In this document: piece after piece, positions 34,791-43,709 of the stretch
Position numbering within the stretch: the first letter of the stretch is position 1
How the letters are laid out: each line of letters opens with the position of its first letter
Assembly: GCF_014212175.1 (NCBI RefSeq)
Contig: NZ_JACJVR010000090.1
Coordinates: forward strand, 22,402-86,401
Direction of reading: 5' to 3'
DNA from: Cohnella xylanilytica
GTDB lineage: Bacteria > Bacillota > Bacilli > Paenibacillales > Paenibacillaceae
DNA length: 64,000 nt
Notes under the pieces: model-generated
Seen by the model: the letters and a program-made list of their open reading frames with translations, nothing else
Database searches by the model: none
What the model was told of the DNA's origin: nothing
Program-made: the position numbers and the translations under genes

Positions 34791-34825
34791 AAAGGACCCC
34801 TCATGATGAGGAGTCCTTTTGTTTT
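34791..34825. terminator. Bidirectional terminator, right boundary of the cassette
   Basis: AAAGGAC and CCTCA pair with TGAGG and GTCCTTT around a TGA loop, then TGTTTT on the plus strand; the minus strand exits into TTTGATTTT. It serves both the repressor and the leftward structural transcript. Confidence 0.75.
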
Positions 34826-34991
34826 ATTCGGATAGTTTCTTAACCAGTAGATATATAAAGCATGCAGAGAAGAAGAAGAAAACGTATGAAATAAGCCGCT
34901 CTCCTTTTCCTCTCCTAATCCATTCTTCGATGCCGCCAGCTAAGCAAATCAATAACAACACTACAATTATCCAGAAGCTAACCGAACTCAT
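34824..34991 (-). CDS. Two-helix membrane protein
   Basis: 55 aa: MSSVSFWIIVVLLLICLAGG, a charged loop (EEWIRRGKGER), then LISYVFFFFSACFIYLLV. Two transmembrane helices in a hairpin. Its ATG overlaps the stop of the upstream gene (TAATG), so it is translationally coupled. Function unknown; a holin-like or membrane-modifying role is possible. Confidence 0.65.
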   Translation of the reverse strand: MSSVSFWIIVVLLLICLAGGIEEWIRRGKGERLISYVFFFFSACFIYLLVKKLSE

Positions 34992-35491
34992 TATTTCAAT
35001 TGTTCTTTCAGAGCGTCGATTTGTTTTTGAAGATCGTCAATTTTCCTTTTCATTTCCTCTGCTTCTTTTTTCTGTTCATCTGTCAGATTACTTAAATCAT
35101 ATTTGCTCGGCCAACTCAGAAGTTCATAGGTTAATTTATCCCGTTGCTTCTCAAGTTCGGAGATTTGATCTTGCGTCGTCGGCGTTGTAGTACCACTTGC
35201 AGTTGGTTCCGGCGTTGTCGTACTCACTGGTTCTTTTACCTCCTTTGCCGAAAAAGTTACCGTCTTATTGCTAAACGATACGTTATATCCGAGTTCTTCC
35301 CCGATTGCACGAAGAGGCGCATAGGTCGATCCATCTACGCCTACAGCCTTCTGCGGAAGCGTAGCGCCGTCTACAACGACCGTATATTCACCTTGTACCT
35401 TTTTGCCGATCTTACTGAGTTCTGCGCCGTAGGCGGACACAGAGAACGTCAGAGCGGAACCTACGATAGCTCCGATGATATACTTCCGCAT
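34991..35491 (-). CDS. Secreted protein with copper amine oxidase-like N-domain
   Basis: 166 aa. Signal peptide (MRKYIIGAIVGSALTFSVSAYGA), a stalk-type domain (VDGSTYAPLRAIGEELGYNVSF) common in Paenibacillus surface proteins, a Thr/Pro linker, and a C-terminal coiled coil (EEMKRKIDDLQKQIDALKEQL). Unusual in a phage structural operon; it may alter the host surface in the lysogen or act in lysis with the small membrane protein. ATG 35491 with AGAGGG. Confidence 0.7.
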   Translation of the reverse strand: MRKYIIGAIVGSALTFSVSAYGAELSKIGKKVQGEYTVVVDGATLPQKAVGVDGSTYAPLRAIGEELGYNVSFSNKTVTFSAKEVKEPVSTTTPEPTASGTTTPTTQDQISELEKQRDKLTYELLSWPSKYDLSNLTDEQKKEAEEMKRKIDDLQKQIDALKEQLK

Positions 35492-35537
35492 CAGTATCCC
35501 TCTTTCGCCATTTTCCACCAGTTTACCACGGAAAATG

Positions 35538-36149
35538 TTACCCGCCTAGAGCGGTTACACGCGCATCAAGGCTATTGATTTGTGATTGAAGGTTATCCAA
35601 TGCTTCTTGAAGAGTTTCACTTGTAGCATTATTTACAAAAGCAGACCATGACGGGACGGTAACTTCACTTCCAGTTAGTCCTAGTTTTCCGCCTAAAAAA
35701 ACAATGCCGCCAACTTGTCCAGATGACTTGAATTGTATTGTAGGACCTAAAAAAGGAATGATCTTAGCCCATGTATCTGCGTCGTAATATGCCGCTAACA
35801 AGTCTCCACTAACATCCATTTCTGTGCGCGGATAAGTCCCCTCAGCCGTTGCGATATACGATCCGAATATCTGAATACCACGAATAAGACCTGCAACAAT
35901 CGTACCCAAGTTTGCACTAATGGCTGATAGTTCGTTAACATCCATTTTGTCAGCTGTAATCGTTCCGGCCTTAATCTTATCACCAGTGATTGAACCGGCT
36001 ACAACTACCTTTGCGTCAAGTTCGACAACGTTTAACGTATCGAGCGCTACGAGTAAATTGTTGTACTTCTGTACGATCTCGTTTACCTTGGATTTCAACA
36101 TTTCGAAATCGGCGAACACTGGAACGCCTGATGTGTCGGGAATCGGCAT
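35538..36149 (-). CDS. Tail fibre-type protein
   Basis: 203 aa. Short repeats AGSITGDKIKAGTITADKMDV, found in fibre and host-specificity proteins, precede a receptor-like C-terminus and a terminal coiled coil (LDNLQSQINSLDARVTAL). GAGGTG before the ATG. Follows the nozzle gene. Confidence 0.65.
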   Translation of the reverse strand: MPIPDTSGVPVFADFEMLKSKVNEIVQKYNNLLVALDTLNVVELDAKVVVAGSITGDKIKAGTITADKMDVNELSAISANLGTIVAGLIRGIQIFGSYIATAEGTYPRTEMDVSGDLLAAYYDADTWAKIIPFLGPTIQFKSSGQVGGIVFLGGKLGLTGSEVTVPSWSAFVNNATSETLQEALDNLQSQINSLDARVTALGG

Positions 36150-36158
36150 ATTATCACC

Positions 36159-37568
36159 TCAATATTGAATCGGTTGAATACGGTAATATCTTTGTGATGC
36201 GTACAAGCGAAAAGGCCCGGTTACCGTCATGCGGAACCGAACCCAATATCCTAATGGGAGTCTATCTAATGGGATAATTGAAGCATCATTCTGAGCCGTT
36301 GGCGACGATCCATTGATAGTGTCGATTGTGTACCAGGTAACGCCTTGGTCAACGGATGCCTCCACTTTGAATGTAGATCCACTCGGCAAGTAGCATTGAT
36401 TATAAAGCTGCCAATACTCCTTTTCGGCCTCCGATCGGTCGAAATCCTTAGTCATAATCATCGCCGTTCCAGAGCTTGTAGCAGCGTTAATTTTATACGT
36501 TTGTCCGCTTGTGTTGCCGGCATACGGAACACCGTTCAATAAAGCACCATAGCGGTATTGCTCATTGATCCCGGACACACGCCAGATACGGTATCCTTTC
36601 CTGGTATCATACATCAAGCGGATGTTTGGTTCAGTGGCGTTATCGATGACTAGGTTGAGATAGTATCGAATGCCGTCTGTAAATGCCGAGCATTTATCCA
36701 AGTACGTTTGATTGATCCGATTCAGATACGCTCTGACAGGCTCTCCAATGCGGCTAGAAGCGTTTGCCGATCCAATGTATATATCATTCTGTCCTAGCCA
36801 GTATAGAGCCTCTCCGACGCCTACAAGCGTCTTAGCGTTGACGCATCCGACATTGTCCGTATTCGGCACAAGGCGATAAGCGGCTCTGGCGTCTCCAGTA
36901 TGAAAGATATTACAGAATGAATCCTTCTTAAACGCCCATATGACGCCCCCGAATGAGGTTAAAGCAGTAATCTCTCCACCGTTCGGGGTGTAATATTGCA
37001 CGATGCCCGAGTTTTCAGCGCTTGTCCAATCGGTCGCATCTTGAAAAGCACAGTAGTGAATCCTATCTTTCGTCTCATCATTCGTGACATTAGCAATGAA
37101 TACCCGAAGATTGTCGGCCGTGACGTACTTTCCTTTTGGAGCATTGGAGAGATTAGCGATTGCAGTACCATTCCAATATTTCACCGGGTCGGTCCCATTT
37201 GTAAGGATCAGCGCTGCTCCGTTCACATCGAAGTTAGCAGCCGACCAATCAGCATCGGTTAATCCTGTGGCAATATCTGACCATGTGCCAGACACTTCTT
37301 TCTGCAATTTCGTACCAACGGCGCGAATCAACTGTACATTCCCATAGTTCATGAGAAGACGAGTTGTCGCGCCGCCGCTGGCACCGTATGCAGTAGGTGA
37401 TTTAGCCGTAGAGAGGGCCGGATAGTTTTCATCCGTATCCCATCCATATTCATCTATAGACTGATTGTCCTTGATATCGAAGCTGTCGGCCCCGGTGAAT
37501 ACGCCACCAGCATAGTTCCATTCTTCGCGCCGATTCATACTTGCGGGCAATGGCTTCCACTGTGCCAC
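36159..37568 (-). CDS. Tail nozzle / DNA stabilisation-like protein
   Basis: 469 aa, beta-rich throughout with repeated aromatic-turn motifs (LTSFGGVIWAFKKDSF, KTLVGVGEALYWLGQNDIYIG), matching the beta-propeller tail-hub proteins of podoviruses (P22 gp10-like). It would close the portal channel. GTG 37568 lies two bases after the previous stop, with GGGGTGG upstream. Confidence 0.65.
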   Translation of the reverse strand: MAQWKPLPASMNRREEWNYAGGVFTGADSFDIKDNQSIDEYGWDTDENYPALSTAKSPTAYGASGGATTRLLMNYGNVQLIRAVGTKLQKEVSGTWSDIATGLTDADWSAANFDVNGAALILTNGTDPVKYWNGTAIANLSNAPKGKYVTADNLRVFIANVTNDETKDRIHYCAFQDATDWTSAENSGIVQYYTPNGGEITALTSFGGVIWAFKKDSFCNIFHTGDARAAYRLVPNTDNVGCVNAKTLVGVGEALYWLGQNDIYIGSANASSRIGEPVRAYLNRINQTYLDKCSAFTDGIRYYLNLVIDNATEPNIRLMYDTRKGYRIWRVSGINEQYRYGALLNGVPYAGNTSGQTYKINAATSSGTAMIMTKDFDRSEAEKEYWQLYNQCYLPSGSTFKVEASVDQGVTWYTIDTINGSSPTAQNDASIIPLDRLPLGYWVRFRMTVTGPFRLYASQRYYRIQPIQY

Positions 37569-37569
37569 A

Positions 37570-38241
37570 TTACCACCCCAATGTCGTAGGACTCCAACCA
37601 TAGAATTGTCTACCGCCTGTTCTCGGCATTACGTCGGTTGGTTGCATCCACTCGGGTTCTTTTAGTTTTCGCTGCCATAGCACTTCCTGGATCTTCTGTT
37701 CGTAGTCTGCGTTGTAGTTGTCATACATTAGAACATCCTTACGGGCCATGGCGATTCGTTTAAGTATGCCGAGTTTTAGAATCTCTTGATACTTTGTAGG
37801 AATATCTGGAGATACATTTATATTATCTGTTGTCACTTGCCCTGGATCAGCTTCACAGTATATATAAATAGTCTTGGCGTCCGGCACGCCACCTGCATAG
37901 TATAGATAAAAGGCATCTGCGACGATGGTGTACCAGTAATTCCATGATGAATCTACATCAAAGTCATTTCGGTTAAACGGTATTTCTACATAAGGCGGAT
38001 TGGATAATGTTGAATCTATTTGCATAGTTACCGTCTTTATTTTAGAGAAATCAAATTGATCCGGGAATGGATAGAAATTCTCCCCCGCAACCGTTACGAA
38101 GGCATACGGAGGAGAATCCAATTCAAGAACATCGAATAATTCCTGTTGTTCCTCGTTAAACCATATTAATTTCTGTTGTTCGGTGAATGTATTACGATAA
38201 CGTAGATCAACGTCATCAAGAATCGATTGAGAAGATGCCAT
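37570..38241 (-). CDS. Head-to-tail adaptor (gp4-like)
   Basis: 223 aa. An N-terminal helical part with FNEEQQELFDVL is followed by beta segments and a C-terminal helical hairpin (ILKRIAMARKDVLMYDNYNADYEQKIQEVL). Length, helical organisation and the position before the nozzle gene fit a podovirus adaptor ring. Family assignment is by analogy. Confidence 0.55.
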   Translation of the reverse strand: MASSQSILDDVDLRYRNTFTEQQKLIWFNEEQQELFDVLELDSPPYAFVTVAGENFYPFPDQFDFSKIKTVTMQIDSTLSNPPYVEIPFNRNDFDVDSSWNYWYTIVADAFYLYYAGGVPDAKTIYIYCEADPGQVTTDNINVSPDIPTKYQEILKLGILKRIAMARKDVLMYDNYNADYEQKIQEVLWQRKLKEPEWMQPTDVMPRTGGRQFYGWSPTTLGW

Positions 38242-38250
38242 ATCATCACC

Positions 38251-38523
38251 TCACACTTCTATTGCATTCGAAAATTCTGGTAGAGTCTTAAGGTAGTTGT
38301 AACTCTGCTTAAAAATATTTGGCGAACTATCTTCTATGGATGGAACGAATTGATAAAATTCCGTGTATGCCGATACTAATTTTTGTTCAATTGCTATTTG
38401 ATTAATGTAGTACGCAAGTTGAATACTCATACTAGATTTATCGCCGATAATCTTTTCAATTCGACAATAGGCATTCTGTAAACTAACGCCGCTCGGCATG
38501 GTCAGATTTTTTATAAAACCCAT
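38251..38523 (-). CDS. Hypothetical virion-region protein
   Basis: 90 aa (MGFIKNLTMPSGVSLQNAYC start). Sequences with this opening often lie beside tail-fibre genes in phages, but I cannot name a family. GGGAGGG precedes ATG 38523. Confidence 0.55.
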   Translation of the reverse strand: MGFIKNLTMPSGVSLQNAYCRIEKIIGDKSSMSIQLAYYINQIAIEQKLVSAYTEFYQFVPSIEDSSPNIFKQSYNYLKTLPEFSNAIEV

Positions 38524-38536
38524 CTTCCACCCTCCC

Positions 38537-39763
38537 TTACAAATCAGCAAGTACACCACTTGCCAACCACTCGATATTGACTGCTGTCCCCGCTGTTGCA
38601 TTTGTATAAAGGGAAAATCCGTTGACAGTAATATTTTTTACGAAATAAGTGACCTGAGCATCAGGATACATATCTACCATCTGACAGCGAATACGTGGAA
38701 TATTCTCAAAAGGTGTAGGAAAAGAAATGTTGTTTTCTTGACCAAATCCAGGAATTGATCCGCTAAATACACCTCTTTGTAAATATTGCGGATTAAATAC
38801 ATATTGTTTAGACTCTGTTTGATAGTAATAATCGTTGATCTCTCGGATCGTTAAGTTTTCATCGAAATCGTTAACAGTAACGTTATACTGCGGTATTTGA
38901 AGCATTGAAAGCGGCCTGCTTCCAAAAAGACATTGAGAATTTTCAATCCTGTATCTTCTGGTTCCAGTATCGAGTTTGATATAAGCAATTCCATTACTAA
39001 CCATGCCACCTGTTATGTCACGTATGGTGATATTGGTTGTGTTTTTGGTGTATATTCCGTAACTTCTGCATGACTCAGTATGAAAACTTAGAACATTTAC
39101 TGCGGCCGCAGTATCGGATGTGTCATGAATATAGAGACCAATATCGTTATCCTCTGAATATGCATCCTCGATTAATATTTGGCCAATTGCTCCTGTCAAT
39201 TCGATTCCTGGTCCGGTGAATGATTGGGTTTGAACAGAACTTAAACGAATATCTCCTTCTTCGACATATATTCCTTTCTTTCCTAAGCCGAATCCTTCGA
39301 CTCGTACATTATAAATACCAGAACCGATAATAGGTCTCCATAAATCTAATGCTGGAGAACTTACGCAATTTCTAGCATCTACGTAAAAGTCTCGCATGAT
39401 GATATGCGCATTTCGGTCTACTTGTCTTTGATATTTTACTGCTGGGAAGTCTCCTAGAGGTTTTAAAATTGTACCCTTAACGCCATCTCCAACAAGTATC
39501 GTAAATGGAGGGATAACCAACGATTCACTAAGTAAGTATGTTCCTACTGGCAACCATACAATTGTTGATGTTTCTCCATTAGTACTTGTGTTATATGAAT
39601 TCAGCGCTCTCTGGATTGATGGATAATCGTCATTTCTCCCATTTCCTTTAGCGCCAATTGACATGGCATTGATAATTACACCCGACCATGTTTGCTTATT
39701 TGTGAGATAATTACCGATATCCGCACTAACTAAACTGCTAACTTTCGTCATAGGCGAAGACAT
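38537..39763 (-). CDS. Tailspike with pectate-lyase-type beta-helix
   Basis: 408 aa. INAMSIGAKGNGRNDDYPSIQRALN is the classic opening of Pectate_lyase_3/GH28-related tailspikes, followed by short repeats such as GPGIELTGAIGQILIEDAYS consistent with a right-handed beta-helix. It probably binds or cuts a host surface polysaccharide. AAGGGG before the ATG. Confidence 0.8.
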   Translation of the reverse strand: MSSPMTKVSSLVSADIGNYLTNKQTWSGVIINAMSIGAKGNGRNDDYPSIQRALNSYNTSTNGETSTIVWLPVGTYLLSESLVIPPFTILVGDGVKGTILKPLGDFPAVKYQRQVDRNAHIIMRDFYVDARNCVSSPALDLWRPIIGSGIYNVRVEGFGLGKKGIYVEEGDIRLSSVQTQSFTGPGIELTGAIGQILIEDAYSEDNDIGLYIHDTSDTAAAVNVLSFHTESCRSYGIYTKNTTNITIRDITGGMVSNGIAYIKLDTGTRRYRIENSQCLFGSRPLSMLQIPQYNVTVNDFDENLTIREINDYYYQTESKQYVFNPQYLQRGVFSGSIPGFGQENNISFPTPFENIPRIRCQMVDMYPDAQVTYFVKNITVNGFSLYTNATAGTAVNIEWLASGVLADL

Positions 39764-39774
39764 ATGTTCACCCC

Positions 39775-40254
39775 TTATACAATCGAATAACCAACACTAT
39801 ATTGAATGGAATCGGTGTTAGAATGTGTTACTACTACGCGCCATGTAGTAGGAATAATATCATTAGCTACACTATTGGCCGCAGTCGCGAGACCTGGATA
39901 CACCTTTAATACAGTGGTGCTTATGGCAGTAACAGCGGCAGAAGTGATAATGTCGTAATATTTACCGCTTGTAGAATCTTTACCTTGAATTTTAATCGTG
40001 ATAGATGGAGAATCAGATACAGCCGACACATCTAAAACGACAATTACACCTTTACCATTAGCGTTTGTTAAATCTGCCGAATTTGTAGTTGCGGTACGTG
40101 CTGCTCCCGGAAGCGCCGTTCCTTCTGCCGTCATACTTCCGATGTTTGTTCCGCTACCAACTGTCGTGACCGGCAATGGATTAGCCATGCTGACTTCTAC
40201 GTATTGATCTCCTGTGTTGCTAGGGCCTTTAAACCATTTGATGAGCGACCACAT
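39775..40254 (-). CDS. Putative head fibre / decoration protein
   Basis: 159 aa, Thr/Ser/Ala-rich beta protein (ITIKIQGKDSTSGKYYDI; WRVVVTHSNTDSIQYSVGY). Starts immediately after the previous stop. Position between capsid and tailspike suggests a surface virion protein; no family recognised with certainty. Confidence 0.5.
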   Translation of the reverse strand: MWSLIKWFKGPSNTGDQYVEVSMANPLPVTTVGSGTNIGSMTAEGTALPGAARTATTNSADLTNANGKGVIVVLDVSAVSDSPSITIKIQGKDSTSGKYYDIITSAAVTAISTTVLKVYPGLATAANSVANDIIPTTWRVVVTHSNTDSIQYSVGYSIV

Positions 40255-40428
40255 TTACACAGCAGCCCCTTTCCGTCTTCCTCGTCTTTGTACTGGCTTA
40301 ATTTCAATCTCTTCGACAGTCTCAACCGCTTGCGCATTGCGTTCGAGATGCTGTCGAATTGCTCTGAGTTCGTTTAATATGTCGTTTTTCCACCGTTCTT
40401 CCGGCGTAATTCCATTAAAATGGTCCAT
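40255..40428 (-). CDS. Small hypothetical virion-region protein
   Basis: 57 aa with a helical N-terminal half (WKNDILNELRAIRQHLERN) and an Arg-rich end (RRGRRKGAAV). AGGAGG five bases before ATG 40428. Confidence 0.6.
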   Translation of the reverse strand: MDHFNGITPEERWKNDILNELRAIRQHLERNAQAVETVEEIEIKPVQRRGRRKGAAV

Positions 40429-40470
40429 GTCGAACCTCCTAAAAGAAAGAGGAGGCCGAAGCCTCCCCAA

Positions 40471-40668
40471 TCACTTTTTGTCTTCCATCAAGTCATTGTC
40501 TCGTAGCGTCGCGACCATCAGATTCCATAGTCGAACGCCTTCTTTCTCGGCTGCTGTCATGCCTTCACGACTGCGCTGCAAGGGTACATATGGTATTTTC
40601 CCTTTTGGTGCCACGGGTGTTGTCGTTACAACTACAGGGATTGAACTTGGATCGCGATGTAATGGCAT
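40471..40668 (-). CDS. Small hypothetical virion-region protein
   Basis: 65 aa; proline-rich start and a charged helical end (LWNLMVATLRDNDLMEDKK). GGGGTGG precedes the ATG. Lies 11 bp after the capsid gene. Confidence 0.55.
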   Translation of the reverse strand: MPLHRDPSSIPVVVTTTPVAPKGKIPYVPLQRSREGMTAAEKEGVRLWNLMVATLRDNDLMEDKK

Positions 40669-40679
40669 TGGTCCACCCC

Positions 40680-41579
40680 TTATGCCCCCGTACTTCCTAC
40701 GAGGTGTCTCCAGTTCTCTGCCTTCGGGTTAAGACGCATGTAACCGAGCCAGCTTTGGGACTTGTTCTTATTGCGGATCGGGTATTTCTCGAACATCGGG
40801 CGATCCCACCAAATCATATTGAGTTGGTGACGCGGCCCCATGATGAACCAACGGGATTGCGTGTAAACGTCCCAAAAGTCGTTAACGATAAGCTCCATGT
40901 CCGGCAGTACGTTCTTATCGTTGTTTTGCGTACCGGCAACCAGGGCAGATTGCAGGATCGTTGCAGCCGTAAATTGCAGGGACAACGGAACGACCAAGCG
41001 ATTCACGCGGCTCGAAATCTTCTTCCCACCTTCATCCCGTTGCTTGCGGAACAGGATAATGGCATTTTTCAGACTGGTATCCGATAGAGCACCGGTAGAT
41101 AGATTGCTTTGCGTACCTCCATTGTCGCCGTAGTTCGGATGGTCGGTTGCAAATGTCGCTTTTCCGTCGTATCCACTACTGAAGGTGTTGTCGTACATTT
41201 CTTGCAGATATTGAGCACCCATATCTTCTACGGCTTCGCGGCCAGCGTGACCGGCGTCCTTCGCCATATTAGCGACTTCATCGTAAAGTTCGTCCTTTTC
41301 TTGCTCGTAGGACATCGTCACTTCCGACTTGAAGATTTGGCCTTGCGTGAACACCAACGGTCCGAGCTTATAACGCTGCTCGTTCGGGTTCGCATTCTCT
41401 CCAGACAGTTCCCACGCGCCCATACCAGCGATGATTTGAGTCGTGCGGTTATTCGTCTTGGCGTCTACGGACTTATAAATGCGCGACCATTGTTCCGGTT
41501 CTTCGTCCCAGCCTTCGAAAAATGCAAGGTCGATCCGACGAGTATAGAGATTCTGAAATTGCCCAGTGTTCATTGCCAT
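40680..41579 (-). CDS. Major capsid protein
   Basis: 299 aa. Placement after scaffold and decoration genes, size, and features such as HAGREAVEDMGAQYLQEMYDN (spine-helix-like) and ATFATDHPNYG followed by a P-domain-like half fit an HK97-fold capsid subunit related to gpT-type head proteins. GGGGG precedes the ATG. Confidence 0.75.
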   Translation of the reverse strand: MAMNTGQFQNLYTRRIDLAFFEGWDEEPEQWSRIYKSVDAKTNNRTTQIIAGMGAWELSGENANPNEQRYKLGPLVFTQGQIFKSEVTMSYEQEKDELYDEVANMAKDAGHAGREAVEDMGAQYLQEMYDNTFSSGYDGKATFATDHPNYGDNGGTQSNLSTGALSDTSLKNAIILFRKQRDEGGKKISSRVNRLVVPLSLQFTAATILQSALVAGTQNNDKNVLPDMELIVNDFWDVYTQSRWFIMGPRHQLNMIWWDRPMFEKYPIRNKNKSQSWLGYMRLNPKAENWRHLVGSTGA

Positions 41580-41594
41580 GATTGGTTATCCCCC

Positions 41595-42038
41595 TTAGCC
41601 GATTTTCGCAATATTTGCGGATGCGATAATAACGTCTGCCCATTTGTGGGTATTGTCGTAGTCCATGACCGAACACATACCACCTGTCGTGTCGTCCAGG
41701 TTGATCGTCGTCGCGTTAGACAGGTCAAACAACGTGGACACCAAGTCGGTATCTGCGAGAGTCGTTTTCGTAGTACCGGTATAGGCTACACGGATTACGC
41801 AATCCGTCACCGGCAATACCTCGATTGCATCATCAATCGTTACCGTCGCACCCGTTACAATGGATTGTTGAGCGATACCTACAACCGTGGTAGAGGCCGC
41901 TACAGCTGGGATAAGGTAGCGAGTCGTTGCATCGAGTGCTACCAGATCGCCTTCGTTGATTGTGGTGCTTGCTTTTACTCGCCAGCGCTTAGAGATCGGC
42001 TGGTTATAGCCTTGAATGTGCCGAATGTATCGTGCCAT
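41595..42038 (-). CDS. Capsid decoration/stabilising protein
   Basis: 147 aa, small beta-rich protein (STTINEGDLVALDATTRYLIPA; VVGIAQQSIVTGATVTIDDA) of the type encoded between scaffold and capsid in many phages. AGGAGG at the scaffold stop serves it. Confidence 0.6.
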   Translation of the reverse strand: MARYIRHIQGYNQPISKRWRVKASTTINEGDLVALDATTRYLIPAVAASTTVVGIAQQSIVTGATVTIDDAIEVLPVTDCVIRVAYTGTTKTTLADTDLVSTLFDLSNATTINLDDTTGGMCSVMDYDNTHKWADVIIASANIAKIG

Positions 42039-42039
42039 T

Positions 42040-42927
42040 CTACTTCCTCCTCATTTTTCGGTAGTCTTCCAGGTTCTTCGGGGAATCACTGAGCAAGAAT
42101 CGCACTTGATCCTCACTCAATCCCTCACGACGCATGAATTCCACAGCTTCCGGCGGCAGAGAGTTTTTATCTCCAACAGCCTTACCCGCGTCTGCGACCA
42201 CTTTACGGGGCGTCTGAGCGCGTTTAGCGATTTCCCGCTGTTCTGCCTCTCTCTTGAGCTGCTGAGCCAAGGATGCGCCTCCTACGGCCCAATACGCTTG
42301 TTCTACTGGAACGCTTGGATTCTTCTTTACAAACTCCATAATTTGAGGCTTCATCGTCTTGATTCCAGGATAATCCGGTTTGTCCGCGAGGTCGTTGATA
42401 GCCACCGACACCCGAAGCTCTCTCATCTCATTCTCTTGTTGCATCTGACGAGACAATAGTTCGGATTGCTTGTTGACGTATTCCTCGGTTTGCTGATCGT
42501 CCCAACCATATTGGTAGGCTAGTTGGTTCGCTTCAGCCATAACATTGCGGCGAGCTTCCTCTTTCAGCCGGTTCTGTTCCAGCACCTTAACGGCTTGCTC
42601 AGGATCAATACCGGATTCGTCGAAGAACCGCTTGTACTTGGCTAATTCAGCCTCATACCGAGCCTTTACTTCCTCCGCAGCCTTCTTACGTTCTCGTTCA
42701 GCACGTTTCGCCCATGCGCTTTTGTGCTCTTCGGGAATCGGTTGCTCGGATTCCGACTCTTCTTGCTGTTCCTCCGGTTGTTCAACGTCTTGCTCGACTT
42801 CCTGTTCCTGCTCTGCTTCTTGCTCTGGAGCGGCATCCTCCTGATCTTGCTGCGGCTTTTCCGCATACAAGTCTACGCCCGATTCTCTTGCTTGCCGGAA
42901 TTCTTCCAGCGTCATTGCGTTTTCCAT
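42040..42927 (-). CDS. Scaffolding protein
   Basis: 295 aa. An acidic Gln/Glu-rich N-terminus (EQEAEQEQEVEQDVEQ), a long coiled coil with Lys/Arg/Glu heptads, and a C-terminal SEDQVRFLLSDSPKNLEDYRK helix resemble phage scaffolds that guide capsid assembly and then leave. Directly upstream of decoration and capsid genes. Confidence 0.7.
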   Translation of the reverse strand: MENAMTLEEFRQARESGVDLYAEKPQQDQEDAAPEQEAEQEQEVEQDVEQPEEQQEESESEQPIPEEHKSAWAKRAERERKKAAEEVKARYEAELAKYKRFFDESGIDPEQAVKVLEQNRLKEEARRNVMAEANQLAYQYGWDDQQTEEYVNKQSELLSRQMQQENEMRELRVSVAINDLADKPDYPGIKTMKPQIMEFVKKNPSVPVEQAYWAVGGASLAQQLKREAEQREIAKRAQTPRKVVADAGKAVGDKNSLPPEAVEFMRREGLSEDQVRFLLSDSPKNLEDYRKMRRK

Positions 42928-43016
42928 GGTTATTCCTCCGTTTTAAGTGGTGGCATCCCACTTTGTTGTCACGCCCATGAGTGCTCTTCACCCTGTCAGC
43001 GCCTATTGCGCGTATA

Positions 43017-43047
43017 GAAAAGGCCGTCCTACGACTAGGAACGGCCC
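43017..43047 (-). terminator. Terminator between the portal and scaffold gene groups
   Basis: Minus strand GGCCGT-T-CCTA, loop GTCG, TAGGACGGCC, then TTTTCT. It separates transcription of the terminase/portal group from the head group, so the latter needs readthrough or its own promoter. Confidence 0.7.
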
Positions 43048-43053
43048 GATTTA

Positions 43054-43251
43054 TTACGCTTTGGAATTGTTTGCACGTCCGCTTTCTTTGTATCCCTTGC
43101 GAAGTCCCATCGTACGATCGCTCGAATAGCCGCGAGACGTGGTAATCGATACATCGCTAGACGGTCCACCCGGTCCCATTGTCTGACAACTGGTGCTTTT
43201 CGCGCTCTTGCTTGATCCTCCGGGGCCGATTACTTGTCCATTGTATGCCAT
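43054..43251 (-). CDS. Small Gly/Ser-rich hypothetical protein
   Basis: 65 aa with low-complexity GPGGSS and GPGGPSS patches. GGGGGTG precedes ATG 43251. Function unknown. Confidence 0.55.
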   Translation of the reverse strand: MAYNGQVIGPGGSSKSAKSTSCQTMGPGGPSSDVSITTSRGYSSDRTMGLRKGYKESGRANNSKA

Positions 43252-43255
43252 GGTT

Positions 43256-43435
43256 TCACCCCCTTTTGCGGCCTTTAGCCGCCATAGACGCCATCTTAGA
43301 TGCACCGTACTTCTTACGCCCGATGCTGGCCGCAATAGCATCAGCGCTTTTCTTACTTACGCCATCTTTCTTCTGGATCGAGTTGGACAACTGCTTGAAT
43401 CGTCCTCCGCTTCCAAGCGCGGGCTTCTTCGCCAT
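43256..43435 (-). CDS. Small basic phage protein
   Basis: 59 aa, strongly basic, ending SKMASMAAKGRKRG, with ADAIAASIGRKKYGASKM. This pattern is common in small proteins beside portal genes of podo- and siphoviruses. AGGAGG precedes ATG 43435. Confidence 0.65.
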   Translation of the reverse strand: MAKKPALGSGGRFKQLSNSIQKKDGVSKKSADAIAASIGRKKYGASKMASMAAKGRKRG

Positions 43436-43445
43436 GGTCATCCTC

Positions 43446-43709
43446 CTATCGATAGAATCCTTGTTGCATGTGTTGCCGTATCTTATGGAGCGATGCTCCT
43501 TGATACCCGCAGGAGGGACAGATAATGCCGTTCTCCTTGTGCAGAGCTGCACGTTCACACGCCGGACAGACAGGCAATGTTCCTACCATCTGCCGCATAT
43601 CGTATCCTGCACGTGCCTGATTATCGAGGTATGAGGCAATCAAAGGATCTCCTCCGACCGCGTGCATGATATAACGCGCTTCTTCATCCGTCATATACCG
43701 TACTGTCAT
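43446..43709 (-). CDS. Zinc-ribbon phage protein
   Basis: 87 aa. CPAC and CPSC, 17 residues apart, form a zinc ribbon (CPACERAALHKENGIICPSC). Its ATG overlaps the portal stop (TAATG). Role unknown. Confidence 0.6.
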   Translation of the reverse strand: MTVRYMTDEEARYIMHAVGGDPLIASYLDNQARAGYDMRQMVGTLPVCPACERAALHKENGIICPSCGYQGASLHKIRQHMQQGFYR

